NCBI RefSeq assembly: GCF_009649785.1
Contig: NZ_WJOK01000009.1
Span: 152,653 to 216,652, forward strand
Source of the DNA: Agrobacterium tumefaciens
GTDB lineage: Bacteria; Pseudomonadota; Alphaproteobacteria; Rhizobiales; Rhizobiaceae
Length of the DNA: 64,000 nucleotides
Direction: 5' to 3'
Under the pieces are notes generated by a model. The model did not search any database and had not been told where the DNA came from. It saw nothing but the letters and a program-made list of their open reading frames with translations. Shown here piece after piece: positions 8,034 through 17,285 of the stretch. A program made the position numbers and the translations under genes. Each line of letters starts with the position of its first letter. Within the stretch, counting starts at the first letter, position 1.

Positions 8034-9062
8034 GTGACACGATACGTTATCATTGGCGCAGGCGCGGTTGGCGCAAGCCTTGCCGCACAGTTCGAGCTTT
8101 CCGGCATCAAATATGCTCTGGTCGGACGCGGCGCACAAATTGCCTCCATCATTGAACAGGGGCTGAGCTACCAACGCCCCTCAGGCACGCAGCAAATAAG
8201 GCTGAACGCCTTCGACGTATCCGCTCCGCCGGACCTGGCGCCCGACGATATCCTGCTGCTGACCGTCAAAACGCAGGATGCGGCAGCCACTCTGGCAGAC
8301 TGGTCATGGCGACAGGTATCCGGCGTGGAAGGTCTAACAGCCACGCAGTTGCCGGTGGTTACCTTTCAGAACGGTCTGGCGACGGAAGCGCTGGCGCTCA
8401 GGACCTTCGCCAATGTCTACGGCGCCAGTATTCTGACCCCTGCCCGGTTTACACAAACCGGCGCGGTTGCGGCGGCCGGCAATCCGCAGGTCGGCGTGGT
8501 CACGATCGGGCGCTTCCCGGCCGGTTCCGATGAAACGGCGAAGGAGATTGCCGCAGACCTCACACGCGCCAATTATCTTGCGGAAACCAGCAGCGATATC
8601 CGCCGCTGGAAATCGGCAAAACTGCTTCATAACGTCCGCAACGCGCTGGATCTGTTCGACGGAGAAGACGATCTGCGAGCATCGATTGCCGAAGCGCTGG
8701 TCAATGAAGCCCGCCAGACGCTTGAGATAGCAGGCTACAATCTCGCCTCTCCCTCTGAACGGGCTGTCGATATTTCAGGCTGGAGCATCGCTCAAAACAG
8801 CGGCATTCAGCCCGGCCAGCAATCGACCTGGCAGAGCTTTGCCCGGGGCGCTTCCAGCGAGGTCGACTTTCTCAACGGTGAGATTGTGCTGCTCGGCCGT
8901 CTGCATAACGTCGCGACACCGTATAACGAGGCTATCCAGTCTCTTGGCGGCAGGCTGGCGCATCAGGGCGGCTTCTCGAAGGCGGTGCCGCTTGACGCGA
9001 TCCTTTCTTTTGTCGGGCAGCTCCACGAGCGCGACAAAACCGGTCTCGCCGCCGCGCAATGA
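8034..9062 (+). CDS. Ketopantoate-reductase-like (PanE/ApbA family) oxidoreductase
   Basis: The start is taken as GTG 8034 because GGAGG lies five bases upstream (8024-8028), giving 342 residues. The N-terminus is a Rossmann NADPH-binding fold (IIGAGAVGASLA). The family's catalytic Lys is seen in WKSAKLLHNVRN and the acidic residue of the C-terminal domain in SSEVDFLNGEIVLLG. True PanE makes pantoate, but many paralogues sit in catabolic clusters and act on other 2-oxo acids. Being the first gene of a unit with flavin and molybdenum enzymes, this is more likely a catabolic paralogue than the housekeeping pantothenate enzyme. Confidence 0.8.
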   Translation: MTRYVIIGAGAVGASLAAQFELSGIKYALVGRGAQIASIIEQGLSYQRPSGTQQIRLNAFDVSAPPDLAPDDILLLTVKTQDAAATLADWSWRQVSGVEGLTATQLPVVTFQNGLATEALALRTFANVYGASILTPARFTQTGAVAAAGNPQVGVVTIGRFPAGSDETAKEIAADLTRANYLAETSSDIRRWKSAKLLHNVRNALDLFDGEDDLRASIAEALVNEARQTLEIAGYNLASPSERAVDISGWSIAQNSGIQPGQQSTWQSFARGASSEVDFLNGEIVLLGRLHNVATPYNEAIQSLGGRLAHQGGFSKAVPLDAILSFVGQLHERDKTGLAAAQ

Positions 9063-9110
9063 TGCGTGCGACCCGTTCTTCCCATGAAACCACCAAGCTG
9101 AAGCGATAAA

Positions 9111-9689
9111 ATGAGAGAAGCCATTCCAGACCAGATTCTCACCGCCGCCGGCGCGCTGTTTTATACCGAAGGTATCCGGGCGGTCGGTATCGACCGCATC
9201 ATCGAAGAAGCGAAGGTCGCAAAAGCTACTCTCTATCGGCATTTTCCGTCCAAGGATCATCTTGTCGCGGCCTATCTTCAGGATCGCCACGATCGTGTCA
9301 TTCGCTCGCTGAAGGATGTTCTGACGGCGACGATTGATCCAAGGGACCAGCTGCAGGTGATTTTCGAGCGGCTTTACGAGAAGGCCGACAGCCCTGAATT
9401 CAGGGGCTGTGCCTTTGCACTCGCGGTTGCCGAACACGGCGATTCCGAACGCGTCGTCACCGTGGCTCGAACCCACAAAAGAATGGTGCGGGATATTTTC
9501 GAGACCGTCATGTCGAAAGCGGGGGTGCGACTGGATCAGGCCGCCTCCCACCTTTCGCTTCTTTACGAAGGCGCACTTGCCACCGTCGAGGTCGGGCGCG
9601 ATCCGCATGCCGTACTCATCGCCCGGGACTGTGCGCTCTCGGTATTCGATCTCGCCACCGGCGAGATATCCTCAGGAGACAAGATATGA
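9111..9689 (+). CDS. TetR-family transcriptional regulator
   Basis: A 192-residue one-domain repressor type. The N-terminal helix-turn-helix covers residues 6-52 with the family pattern AGALFYTEGIRAVGIDRII ... ATLYRHFPSKDHLV. The C-terminal ligand-binding domain has no diagnostic motif. The end overlaps the start of the DsbA-like gene by four bases, so it is translated within the operon it may control. Ligand and operator are unknown. It is one candidate for the protein that binds the three shared dyad elements, although the dyad spacing looks more like a LysR site. Confidence 0.9.
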   Translation: MREAIPDQILTAAGALFYTEGIRAVGIDRIIEEAKVAKATLYRHFPSKDHLVAAYLQDRHDRVIRSLKDVLTATIDPRDQLQVIFERLYEKADSPEFRGCAFALAVAEHGDSERVVTVARTHKRMVRDIFETVMSKAGVRLDQAASHLSLLYEGALATVEVGRDPHAVLIARDCALSVFDLATGEISSGDKI

Positions 9690-10288
9690 CCAAGACCATC
9701 GACTATTTCTTCGGCATCGGCTCCCCCTGGGCCTTTCTCGGCCTGGAGCCTTTCGCCACGCTCGCTAACGAGCACAACGCCACGATACGGCCCTATGTCA
9801 TCCCGCTGATCGAGGATAATGGCGCCATCTACTCACGCAACCGTCCGGAAGCGCGCCGCGCCTATTGGACGAAGGATTTGAAGCGATGGGCGGCGTTGCG
9901 CGGCAAGTCCCTTAACTTCGACAATCGCGCCGCCCTTTCCGATCCCACGCCGGCCGGCTTCATGGTCATTGCCGCGATCGATGCGGGCGAGGACTGGTTG
10001 AGGCTGACCAAGGCGCTTCAGGAAGCTTTCTGGGAAGGAGGCCAAGATATTGGCAATGCCGAAGTTCGCCGCGCAATCGCTGACAAAGCCGGTTTCGACG
10101 GGGCGGCGCTGGACGAACGCGGCGGAAGCGATGCCGTGGAAGCCATCCGGAAAGCCAATTATGAGGCCGCAAAGGCAGCCGGTGTGTTCGGGCTTCCGAC
10201 ATTCCGCTACGAGGACGAACTGTATTGGGGACAGGACAGCCTGCCCTTCCTCGAACGTCATCTCAAGGGCGAAAAACTGGCCGCCTGA
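9686..10288 (+). CDS. DsbA-fold 2-hydroxychromene-2-carboxylate isomerase / GST-kappa-like protein
   Basis: A 200-residue protein of the DsbA/GST-kappa fold: it starts with the beta-strand and helix IDYFFGIGSPWAFLG, has no CxxC redox pair, and ends with GVFGLPTFRYEDELYWGQDSLPFLE. This is the pattern of HCCA isomerases and related glutathione-dependent enzymes. Known members isomerise aromatic ring-cleavage intermediates in naphthalene-type pathways. Here it is coupled to a TetR gene and followed by an FAD oxidase. The substrate is unknown. No signal peptide, so it is cytoplasmic. Confidence 0.85.
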   Translation: MTKTIDYFFGIGSPWAFLGLEPFATLANEHNATIRPYVIPLIEDNGAIYSRNRPEARRAYWTKDLKRWAALRGKSLNFDNRAALSDPTPAGFMVIAAIDAGEDWLRLTKALQEAFWEGGQDIGNAEVRRAIADKAGFDGAALDERGGSDAVEAIRKANYEAAKAAGVFGLPTFRYEDELYWGQDSLPFLERHLKGEKLAA

Positions 10289-10409
10289 TCCCCGCCGAAA
10301 ACCGGGTGACTGTCACGCCGTGGCCGCAACCCGGCCATGGCTCTCTCCAGACCATTCCCGTGGAGTTTCTCATGTCTCTTTTCCCGCCCTCTTCGCGCGG
10401 AGTATCGCG

Positions 10410-11816
10410 ATGAGCGCACTGCCTCCCGCTCTCTCGGACGCTTTGCGCAACCGTTTCGGCGAGCGTTTTTCCACCGCGCAGGCATTGCGGGAACAACACG
10501 GCCGTGGCGAATCCCACCATACGCCGTCGATCCCGGATGCCGTCGTTTTCGCCGAGAGCACGGATGATGTGGCGGAAGCCGTGCGGCTTTGCGCCGCTGA
10601 AGGTGTTCCCGTTATCGCCTTCGGCACCGGCACTTCGCTCGAAGGCCATCTGACGGCAGTGCGTGGCGGTGTCTCCGTCGATCTGTCGCGCATGTCGAAA
10701 ATCGTCCGCATCAGCGCCGAGGATCTCGATTGCACGGTGGAGGCCGGCGTCACGCGCGAGCAACTGAACACGCATCTGCGCGACATGGGCCTGTTCTTTC
10801 CGATCGATCCTGGCGCCAATGCGTCCATCGGCGGCATGGCGGCAACCCGCGCTTCCGGCACAAACGCCGTGCGTTACGGCACAATGCGAGAAAACGTGCT
10901 GTCGCTGACAGTCGTCTTGCCGAACGGCCAGGTCATCCGCACCGGCGGGCGGGCGCGTAAATCATCAGCAGGTTATGACCTAACGCGGCTGTTCGTCGGC
11001 TCCGAGGGGACGCTCGGCATCATCACGGAAGTGACGTTGCGACTCTACGGAATTCCCGAAACCATCTCGGCTGCACTTTGCTCCTTCGAAAGCGTCGAAC
11101 AGGCAGTTGCGGCAGCCATTACGGTCGTGCAGCTCGGCATTCCAGTTGCGAGAATGGAATTAATGGACCGTGGCCTGATCGAGGCCGTCAACGCCTATTC
11201 CAATCTTTCCCTCAAGGTCGAGGACACGCTCGCCTTCGAGTTCCACGGCTCGCCTGCTGGCGTGAAGGAGCAGGTCGAGATGGTCGCTGCCATAGTGGAA
11301 GACAATGGCGGCAGGGATTTCGAATGGGCGAATGCGCCGCAAGATCGCAACCGCCTCTGGAAGGCGCGCCACAACGCGTTTTACGCCGTGGTCTCGCAGC
11401 GCCCGAACGCCAGGGGCTGGTCTTCCGATGTCTGCGTGCCGGTATCCGAGTTGAGCGGCTGCATCGTCAGGACCCGGGAATTGCTACGCGACTGCAGCGT
11501 GCCCGCCGCCATTCTCGGCCATGTCGGCGATGGCAACTATCATGTGGTCTTCGCCGTAGACCCTGCAAATCAAGCCGAACTCGACGAGGTGGCGGCAATC
11601 AACAAGAAGATGGTGCAGCACGCCATCTCGGTTGGCGGCACTTCCACCGGCGAGCATGGGGTTGGCACCGGCAAGATCGCTTATCTGCGGCAGGAACACG
11701 GCGACGCGGTGGACCTCATGGCCATAATCAAAAACGCCATAGATCCGGCCGGCATCATGAACCCGGGCAAGATCCTGCCGAGCCAAGACTTGCCCAGCCG
11801 CCGAGAAACGCTTTGA
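10410..11816 (+). CDS. FAD-linked oxidase of the GlcD / D-lactate dehydrogenase type
   Basis: The start ATG 10410 (MSALPPALSD) is chosen because homology to the family begins here and CGGAG lies upstream; the open frame continues further 5' without family similarity. The 468-residue product has a PCMH-type FAD-binding domain (PVIAFGTGTSLEGHL, then NASIGGMAATRASGTNAVRYG) and a C-terminal FAD-oxidase domain with the conserved VGDGNYHV and STGEHGVGTGK segments. Such enzymes oxidise D-2-hydroxy acids. It lies between the isomerase and the molybdoenzyme, so it could process a 2-hydroxy-acid product of the pathway. Confidence 0.9.
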   Translation: MSALPPALSDALRNRFGERFSTAQALREQHGRGESHHTPSIPDAVVFAESTDDVAEAVRLCAAEGVPVIAFGTGTSLEGHLTAVRGGVSVDLSRMSKIVRISAEDLDCTVEAGVTREQLNTHLRDMGLFFPIDPGANASIGGMAATRASGTNAVRYGTMRENVLSLTVVLPNGQVIRTGGRARKSSAGYDLTRLFVGSEGTLGIITEVTLRLYGIPETISAALCSFESVEQAVAAAITVVQLGIPVARMELMDRGLIEAVNAYSNLSLKVEDTLAFEFHGSPAGVKEQVEMVAAIVEDNGGRDFEWANAPQDRNRLWKARHNAFYAVVSQRPNARGWSSDVCVPVSELSGCIVRTRELLRDCSVPAAILGHVGDGNYHVVFAVDPANQAELDEVAAINKKMVQHAISVGGTSTGEHGVGTGKIAYLRQEHGDAVDLMAIIKNAIDPAGIMNPGKILPSQDLPSRRETL

Positions 11817-11834
11817 CCGTGCGGGATTTCGCAG

Positions 11835-14129
11835 ATGGATAATTACAAGACCCACAGCTCCCACTGGGGCGCCTTTTCCGGCAGCTACCGGAATGGCAAG
11901 CTCGATATCCGTCCGCATCCGGACGATCCACACCCCTCGCCCTTGCTCGCCAATCTGCCGGCAATCGCCGATAGCGCCGCGCGCATCCGGCGTCCGGCGG
12001 TCAGGCGCGGCTGGCTGGAGGGAAAACCGGGCAACGCGCAGATACGCGGGGCGGACGACTATGTGGAGGTCGATTGGCCGCAGGCGGCGGACCTCGTCGC
12101 GAAGGAACTTCAAAGGGTTTACGGCGATTACGGCCCACAGGCCGTGTTCGGCGGCTCCTACGGCTGGTCGAGCGCCGGACGTTTCCATCACGCGCAAAGT
12201 CAGGTCCACCGTTTTCTGAATACGCTTGGCGGATATGTGCGCTCCGTCAACACGTATAGTTCCGGCGCGGCGATGGTCATTATTCCGCATGTTCTCGGAC
12301 CCTATGATCATTTCGACCGCAAGAGCGTTACCTGGGATGCAATCGAGCGCAGCAGCGAATTGATCGTCGCCTTCGGCGGCATGGCGATCAAGAATACGGA
12401 CGTGCATGGCGGCGGCAACAGCGTGCATATCGTGCCACAGAAGCTGAATGGCGCACGTGCACGCGGCGCGCGATTCGTGCTGATCAGCCCGCTAAAAGAC
12501 GATTTTCCGAAAGACCTCAATGCGGAGTGGCTGCCGGTCATACCCGGTACCGATGTCGCGCTGATGCTCGGACTTGCGCATGTTCTCGTCACCGAGGGCC
12601 TGCACGATCGGGCGTTTCTTGACCGCTATGCCGTCGGCTATCAGCGTTTAGAAGACTACCTGCTCGGCCGGACCGATGGTGTGGCGAAAAGCCCCGAATG
12701 GGCTTCCGGGCTCTGCGGCATCGGCACGGAAACTATTAGGGAACTCGCCCGCACCATGGCGCGCGCGAGAACATTGATCACTGTCAGCCATTCGCTTCAG
12801 CGCGCCGATTATGGTGAGCAACCCGTCTGGCTGGGGATCGTTCTTGCCACCATGCTCGGTCAGATTGGCCTCGACGGCGGCGGATATTCCTATTCCCTCG
12901 GCGCTTTGGGCAATGTCGGCAAGAACCTGCTGGCCGTTCCCCTGCCGACACTTAGCCAGTTCAAAAACCCGGTCGCGGATTTCATTCCGGTCGCGCGTAT
13001 TGCCGACATGCTGCTCAATCCTGGTGGGGAATTTCACTATAACGGCCAGAGGATGCACTATCCCGATATCCGCTTGGTTTACTGGGCGGGTGGTAACCCG
13101 TTCCACCACCATCAGGATATCAACCGGCTACGGGCAGCGTTCAGACGGCCCGAGACCATCATCGTGCACGAAACCGCATGGACATCATCCGCGCGGCATG
13201 CCGATATCGTGCTGCCGGCGACGACAACTCTGGAGCGCGACGACATTGGCGCCGCCGACCGCGATCCTCTGATGATCGCGATGAAAAAGCTGATCGAACC
13301 GGTTGGTGAGGCGCGCGACGACTACGAAATCTTCTCCGAGATCGCGCGCCGGCTCGGCAAATTCGAAACCTTCACCGAAGGCCGCAGCAGCCGGGAATGG
13401 CTTGCCTTCCTCTATGAAACAACGCGTGGGGCGCTTGCCGCCGGTGGGCATGAGGCTCCCGATTTCGAAACGTTCTGGGAACGTGGAGAGATAGGTCTGC
13501 CGCTCAAGCCGGATGACGGAGGGCCTGCGCGTGCCTTCCGTGATGATCACCTAGCCTTCCCTCTGAAGACACCATCCGGTAAAATCGAAATCTTCTCCGA
13601 GACGATCGAGGGTTTCGGCTATGACGATTGCGGCGGCCATCCGCAATGGTATCCCGGCAGGACGAAACCGGAAGACGAAGCGCTCTATCCGCTGCATCTG
13701 GTCTGCAATCAGCCGCATCAGCGTCTGCACAGCCAGCTCGACTATGGCGCCTTCAGCCGCTCCACCAAGATTAAGGGCCGGGAACCCGTGCGCATCAACC
13801 CCGAAGATGCAGTCCGCCGGGGCATTGCCGATGGCGATATCATCAGGCTGTTCAACAGTCGTGGCAGCTGCCTCGCCGCAGCCGTCCTGAGCACGGATGT
13901 GCGCAACGGCGTGATGCAGCTGGCGACGGGTGCGTGGTTCGAACCGCATGACCGGCATGCAGAGCAAGCGATGTGCATTCACGGCAATCCGAACATCCTG
14001 ACGCGCGACATCGGCACCTCGAAACTGGCGCAGGGATCGACCGGTCAGATTACCAGAGTGGAGGTGGAACGTTTTGCCGGTGAGGCGCCTCCGGTGCGGA
14101 TTTTCGAAAAGATGACATTTGCAAAATAA
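11835..14129 (+). CDS. bisC: Molybdopterin oxidoreductase, BisC / DMSO-reductase type III family
   Basis: A 764-residue molybdoenzyme with bis-MGD. It begins directly with the HWGAF segment and has no Cys cluster for [4Fe-4S] and no Tat signal, which fits cytoplasmic biotin-sulfoxide reductase (BisC) rather than periplasmic DMSO/TMAO reductase. The cofactor region GGSYGWSSAGRFHHAQSQ is seen near residue 100, and the serine Mo-ligand region (VNTYSSGAA) near residue 140. The C-terminal dinucleotide-binding domain starts around residue 615. BisC reduces biotin sulfoxide and free methionine sulfoxide. In a probable sulfur-related regulon this could recover sulfoxides. The gene symbol is by family resemblance; the substrate may differ. 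Confidence 0.85.
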   Translation: MDNYKTHSSHWGAFSGSYRNGKLDIRPHPDDPHPSPLLANLPAIADSAARIRRPAVRRGWLEGKPGNAQIRGADDYVEVDWPQAADLVAKELQRVYGDYGPQAVFGGSYGWSSAGRFHHAQSQVHRFLNTLGGYVRSVNTYSSGAAMVIIPHVLGPYDHFDRKSVTWDAIERSSELIVAFGGMAIKNTDVHGGGNSVHIVPQKLNGARARGARFVLISPLKDDFPKDLNAEWLPVIPGTDVALMLGLAHVLVTEGLHDRAFLDRYAVGYQRLEDYLLGRTDGVAKSPEWASGLCGIGTETIRELARTMARARTLITVSHSLQRADYGEQPVWLGIVLATMLGQIGLDGGGYSYSLGALGNVGKNLLAVPLPTLSQFKNPVADFIPVARIADMLLNPGGEFHYNGQRMHYPDIRLVYWAGGNPFHHHQDINRLRAAFRRPETIIVHETAWTSSARHADIVLPATTTLERDDIGAADRDPLMIAMKKLIEPVGEARDDYEIFSEIARRLGKFETFTEGRSSREWLAFLYETTRGALAAGGHEAPDFETFWERGEIGLPLKPDDGGPARAFRDDHLAFPLKTPSGKIEIFSETIEGFGYDDCGGHPQWYPGRTKPEDEALYPLHLVCNQPHQRLHSQLDYGAFSRSTKIKGREPVRINPEDAVRRGIADGDIIRLFNSRGSCLAAAVLSTDVRNGVMQLATGAWFEPHDRHAEQAMCIHGNPNILTRDIGTSKLAQGSTGQITRVEVERFAGEAPPVRIFEKMTFAK

Positions 14130-14230
14130 GTGAGGGATGGGTGTTCCGGCACTACCTGAAAAATCGCACCGCCAACGTATTTCGGGCGTCGGAAAAGCTG
14201 ATCCTACCACCTTCGGAAACCGCGGCAAAA

Positions 14231-14271
14231 TAATCCATTAATTCGATAGAAAAAGAACAACTGGTCTTTCT
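14231..14271 (+). promoter_or_regulatory. Shared regulatory element, copy 2
   Basis: This second copy keeps the right arm TAGAAAA (14247-14253) and the AAAGA-N8-TCTTT dyad exactly, while the left arm is degenerate (TAATCCA). It lies 320 bases upstream of the ABC importer operon that starts at 14591, with a possible -10 (TTAGAC) at 14293. The intervening leader of about 290 bases is long for this genome. Confidence 0.72.
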
Positions 14272-14333
14272 CCTTCTGGCCACCCTGCTACGTTAGACAT
14301 CAAGAACCGAATTTCGAAACAAGGGACCGCGTC

Positions 14334-14405
14334 ATGACCGCACGATGTATCAGCAAGCACGGCCTGCGATCGAACGAGCCGTCAATGGCTGAAAGTAACG
14401 GCTAA
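14334..14405 (+). CDS. Possible leader peptide (23 codons) before the ABC importer operon
   Basis: ATG 14334 follows an AAGGGA ribosome site and encodes 23 residues starting MTARCISKHG. It is in the long leader downstream of shared element copy 2. The stop codon sits in the loop of a small hairpin (ACGGC-TAA-GCCGT, 14398-14410), so translation would disturb a local RNA structure. A Cys codon occurs at position 5. A regulatory role is only a hypothesis. Confidence 0.35.
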   Translation: MTARCISKHGLRSNEPSMAESNG

Positions 14406-14590
14406 GCCGTGACATCGGTCGGACCCTCCAAGAGGTAACGCAGGCACATTTTTCCCGATTTCAGGACATTGAAACCACCGGCAAGGCTGTCGTGTGAAGC
14501 CTTTCGTGTGCCCGCAAAAGACCAGCCAGAGCGGCGATAGTTCCTGAAATCACAAAGACAAGAAACAACGCGACCAATCAGGATTTCTTA
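14406..14590 (+). other. Untranslated leader of the ABC importer operon
   Basis: This is the rest of the 461-base gap between bisC and the importer operon. I see no gene, no named riboswitch and no intrinsic terminator. The last bases give a weak ribosome site (CAGGA) seven bases before the importer's ATG. Confidence 0.4.
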
Positions 14591-16240
14591 ATGACGATAC
14601 GTTCTTCGCTTTTTTCCTTCTCCCGTCGGGGTCTGCTGACCACCACTCTCGCAGGGGCAATCGCGCTTCTGACGACGATGGCGCCTGCTCCGGTTGGGGC
14701 AGCAGATACCCCCCGCAATGGCGGCGACATCACCTTCCTCATCGATTCTCTCGGCGACACCTGGATCCCGAATAACAGCGCCATTTCCAGCTTTCAGGGC
14801 CATATCTGGGGCCATGTCGCCGACAAGCTGCTTTATGTCGATGCCGATGGTAAGGTCAGCCCCTGGCTTGCCGAGCGCTGGGAGCAGAACGACAATGCCA
14901 CAGAATTCACGCTTCACCTCAAAAACGGCGTGACCTTCTCCGATGGCACACCGCTGGATGCAGCGGCGGTCGTCGCCAATCTCGACATCTGGTATGCCGG
15001 ACGCAAGAGCGAAGGCATCAACCCGATCGGTCTTTTCCCCAAGACCTACGACCATGCTGAAGCGGTGGACGCATCCACGGTGAAGGTCTTCTTCAAGAAG
15101 CCGACGCTCGGCTTTATTCCGACGCTCGGTTACCACGGCTCGATCCTGATCTCGCCGAAGACCATCGCCCAGCCCGCCACCCAGCAGGCCGATCTCAGCA
15201 AGACTTCCGGCAGCGGCCCCTATGTGGTCGAATCCTGGAAGGAGGGAGATTACGTCAAGCTGGTCAAGCGCAAGGACTACAATTGGGGTCCTGCCGCCGT
15301 TGGCCACACCGGCCCAGCCTTCCTCGATTCCATCACCTATAAGCTGGTGTCGGAACCGTCGTTGCGTGTCGCCTCGGTCCAGTCCGGCCAGGCCGATGTC
15401 GCCTATAATGCTTCGCCGCAGGAGCTGAAGTCACTGCACGAAGAGGGCTTTACCGTCGCAACGCCGCGTTATCTCGGCTTCGTCAACGGCTGGGCGGTCA
15501 ACACCAAGCTTCCGCCCTATGATGATGTGAAGGTTCGCCAGGCACTTCAGGCCGGTGTAAATCGTCAGGAAATCATCGACACCGTCTATACGCCGGACTG
15601 GAAGCTCGCCACGTCCTTCATCCAGAGCAACGTGCCGGGCGCGACCGACCACAGCGCACTTCTCGCTTACGATCCCGCCAAGGCCGAAAAGCTGCTCGAC
15701 GAGGCGGGCTGGGTCAAGGGCGCCGATGGTATCCGGACCAAAGACGGCAAACCGCTGTCGCTGACAATCCACTCCAATCCCTATCTCGCGACATCCAAGT
15801 CGGTCGATGAACTCATCGCCCAGCAACTCGGCAAGCTCGGCTGGAAAGTCGCTATTCGCGCTTACGACGTCGTGACCTTTGGTGAAAAGGTCAAATTCGG
15901 CGGTGCGGCCATCCCGACCTATGAGGTGACGCGCAGCTTCATCGATGCAGGCACCGTCGCCAGCATTCTCACCAACGCCAACAATGGCGAGAACTGGTTC
16001 GCCCTTGACGACCGCGACGCGACGCTCAACGGATTGCGCGACAAGATCGCCGGCGCCGGCTCTGTCGACGAGCGCAGCCCGCTTCTCGATGAGCTGCAGA
16101 AATATGTCCTTGAGCAGGGCTATTTCATTCCGCGAACGCAGATCGTGCAGCGGATCTACGTGCAGTCCCCGAAGCTGAAGGGCGAAGTGTATAACGGCGT
16201 GGCTTATGCCAGCTACTATACCGCCTCCATCAGCGACTGA
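14591..16240 (+). CDS. Peptide/nickel-type ABC substrate-binding protein (SBP family 5)
   Basis: A 549-residue exported binding protein. The N-terminus (SRRGLLTTTLAGAIALL) is a Tat-like or Sec signal cleaved near GAA-DT. The body follows the family-5 architecture: GGDITFLIDSLGD at the mature start, the WLAERWEQNDNATEFTLHLKNGVTFSDGTPL block near 95-120, and GSGPYVVESW near 210. It heads an importer operon with two permeases, a double ATPase and a luciferase-like monooxygenase. This order resembles the Klebsiella KPN_01854/KPN_01858-type clusters known from comparative genomics, whose substrate is unknown; that likeness is from memory and unverified. Confidence 0.9.
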   Translation: MTIRSSLFSFSRRGLLTTTLAGAIALLTTMAPAPVGAADTPRNGGDITFLIDSLGDTWIPNNSAISSFQGHIWGHVADKLLYVDADGKVSPWLAERWEQNDNATEFTLHLKNGVTFSDGTPLDAAAVVANLDIWYAGRKSEGINPIGLFPKTYDHAEAVDASTVKVFFKKPTLGFIPTLGYHGSILISPKTIAQPATQQADLSKTSGSGPYVVESWKEGDYVKLVKRKDYNWGPAAVGHTGPAFLDSITYKLVSEPSLRVASVQSGQADVAYNASPQELKSLHEEGFTVATPRYLGFVNGWAVNTKLPPYDDVKVRQALQAGVNRQEIIDTVYTPDWKLATSFIQSNVPGATDHSALLAYDPAKAEKLLDEAGWVKGADGIRTKDGKPLSLTIHSNPYLATSKSVDELIAQQLGKLGWKVAIRAYDVVTFGEKVKFGGAAIPTYEVTRSFIDAGTVASILTNANNGENWFALDDRDATLNGLRDKIAGAGSVDERSPLLDELQKYVLEQGYFIPRTQIVQRIYVQSPKLKGEVYNGVAYASYYTASISD

Positions 16241-16277
16241 TGCGCACAACAGGGCAACGTTGAAGGAGGTCACCGGC

Positions 16278-17285
16278 ATGAGCAATGCCTACCTAACCTA
16301 CGCCGCAAAGCGGCTTGGCCAGGCGGTCGTCGTCATACTGCTGGCCTATGTCTTCACCTTCGTGGTCGTCAGCATCCTGCCTGGCGACCCGATCACCAGC
16401 GTGCTCAGGAACCCGCAAAACGGGTTCACCGAGCAGGAGATCGCGGAAATCATCGCCGCGCAGGGCCTCGACAGACCGGTTCTCGTGCAGCTGTGGTCGT
16501 CCCTGTCGGGGTTTCTGACTGGTGATCTGGGCATGTCGATGCGCTCCAACCGGCCGGTGGCGACCCTCATCGCTGAAGTGCTGCCATCGACACTGATCCT
16601 TGCATCCACGGGACTTGCCGTCGCCTTGATTCTCGCAATGGCCGTTGCTTACGGAACCCAGGTGGTACCAAAGCGCTACGGCCAGGGATTGCTACGAGCT
16701 TTCCCATCGCTGTTTCTCTCGACACCTAATTTTGTGATTGGCCTGATACTGATCCATCTCTTCGGCTTTCAGCTGCGCCTCTTCCGCGTTATCGAACCAG
16801 ATAGCTTCTGGGCAACGGTGTTTGCCGCAATCACAATCGGAATTCCTTTCTCTGCGCAAATCGCCGAGGTACTTATAGCGAACCTCGACAGGGAGGCAGA
16901 ACAGGAATACGCGGCCGTCGCCCGCAGCCGCGGCATCGGACAGGCGCGGCTGTTTGCACAGCATCTGCTCAAGCCTGCTTCGTTGCCCGTCGTCACCGTG
17001 ATCGCCATCACCGTCGGTGAACTGCTTGGCAATTCACTGATCACCGAGTCTGTCTTTGGGCGAACCGGTCTCGGCAGCCTGGTGCAGCGCTCCGTGAGCA
17101 CGCAGGACCTGCCCGTCCTGCAAGCGATCGTTTCGCTGGGAGCCGTGGTGTTCGTGCTCGTCAACCTGATTGCCGATCTTCTTTATCCCCTGCTCGATCC
17201 ACGCGTGCAAATTCTCGGCGCGCGAAAGCCTCGCTTGGCCATTACAGAGGATTCCTCCACCACCACCAAGGCGGTGACACCATGA
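16278..17285 (+). CDS. DppB-type ABC permease
   Basis: The start ATG 16278 is preceded by an AAGGAGG ribosome site at 16263-16269, giving 335 residues. The protein opens with a membrane helix, followed by a periplasmic loop with LPGDPITSVLRNP typical of DppB/OppB permeases. About six membrane segments follow, with the EAA loop near residues 215-240 (EYAAVARSRGIGQARLFAQH). It forms the inner-membrane channel with the DppC-type protein that follows, which overlaps by four bases. Confidence 0.92.
   Translation: MSNAYLTYAAKRLGQAVVVILLAYVFTFVVVSILPGDPITSVLRNPQNGFTEQEIAEIIAAQGLDRPVLVQLWSSLSGFLTGDLGMSMRSNRPVATLIAEVLPSTLILASTGLAVALILAMAVAYGTQVVPKRYGQGLLRAFPSLFLSTPNFVIGLILIHLFGFQLRLFRVIEPDSFWATVFAAITIGIPFSAQIAEVLIANLDREAEQEYAAVARSRGIGQARLFAQHLLKPASLPVVTVIAITVGELLGNSLITESVFGRTGLGSLVQRSVSTQDLPVLQAIVSLGAVVFVLVNLIADLLYPLLDPRVQILGARKPRLAITEDSSTTTKAVTP

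Noticed and set aside
10050..10409. Upstream extension of the GlcD-like oxidase frame
   Set aside because: Family similarity begins at 10410 and the extension overlaps the isomerase gene with atypical composition.
11892..14228. Several minus-strand reading frames of 150-300 codons opposite bisC and the FAD oxidase
   Set aside because: GC-rich antisense frames without ribosome sites or family motifs; the sense genes have diagnostic blocks throughout.
14406..14590. Possible SAM-type riboswitch in the long leader of the ABC importer operon
   Set aside because: I looked for the conserved cores of SAM riboswitches and could not find a convincing match.
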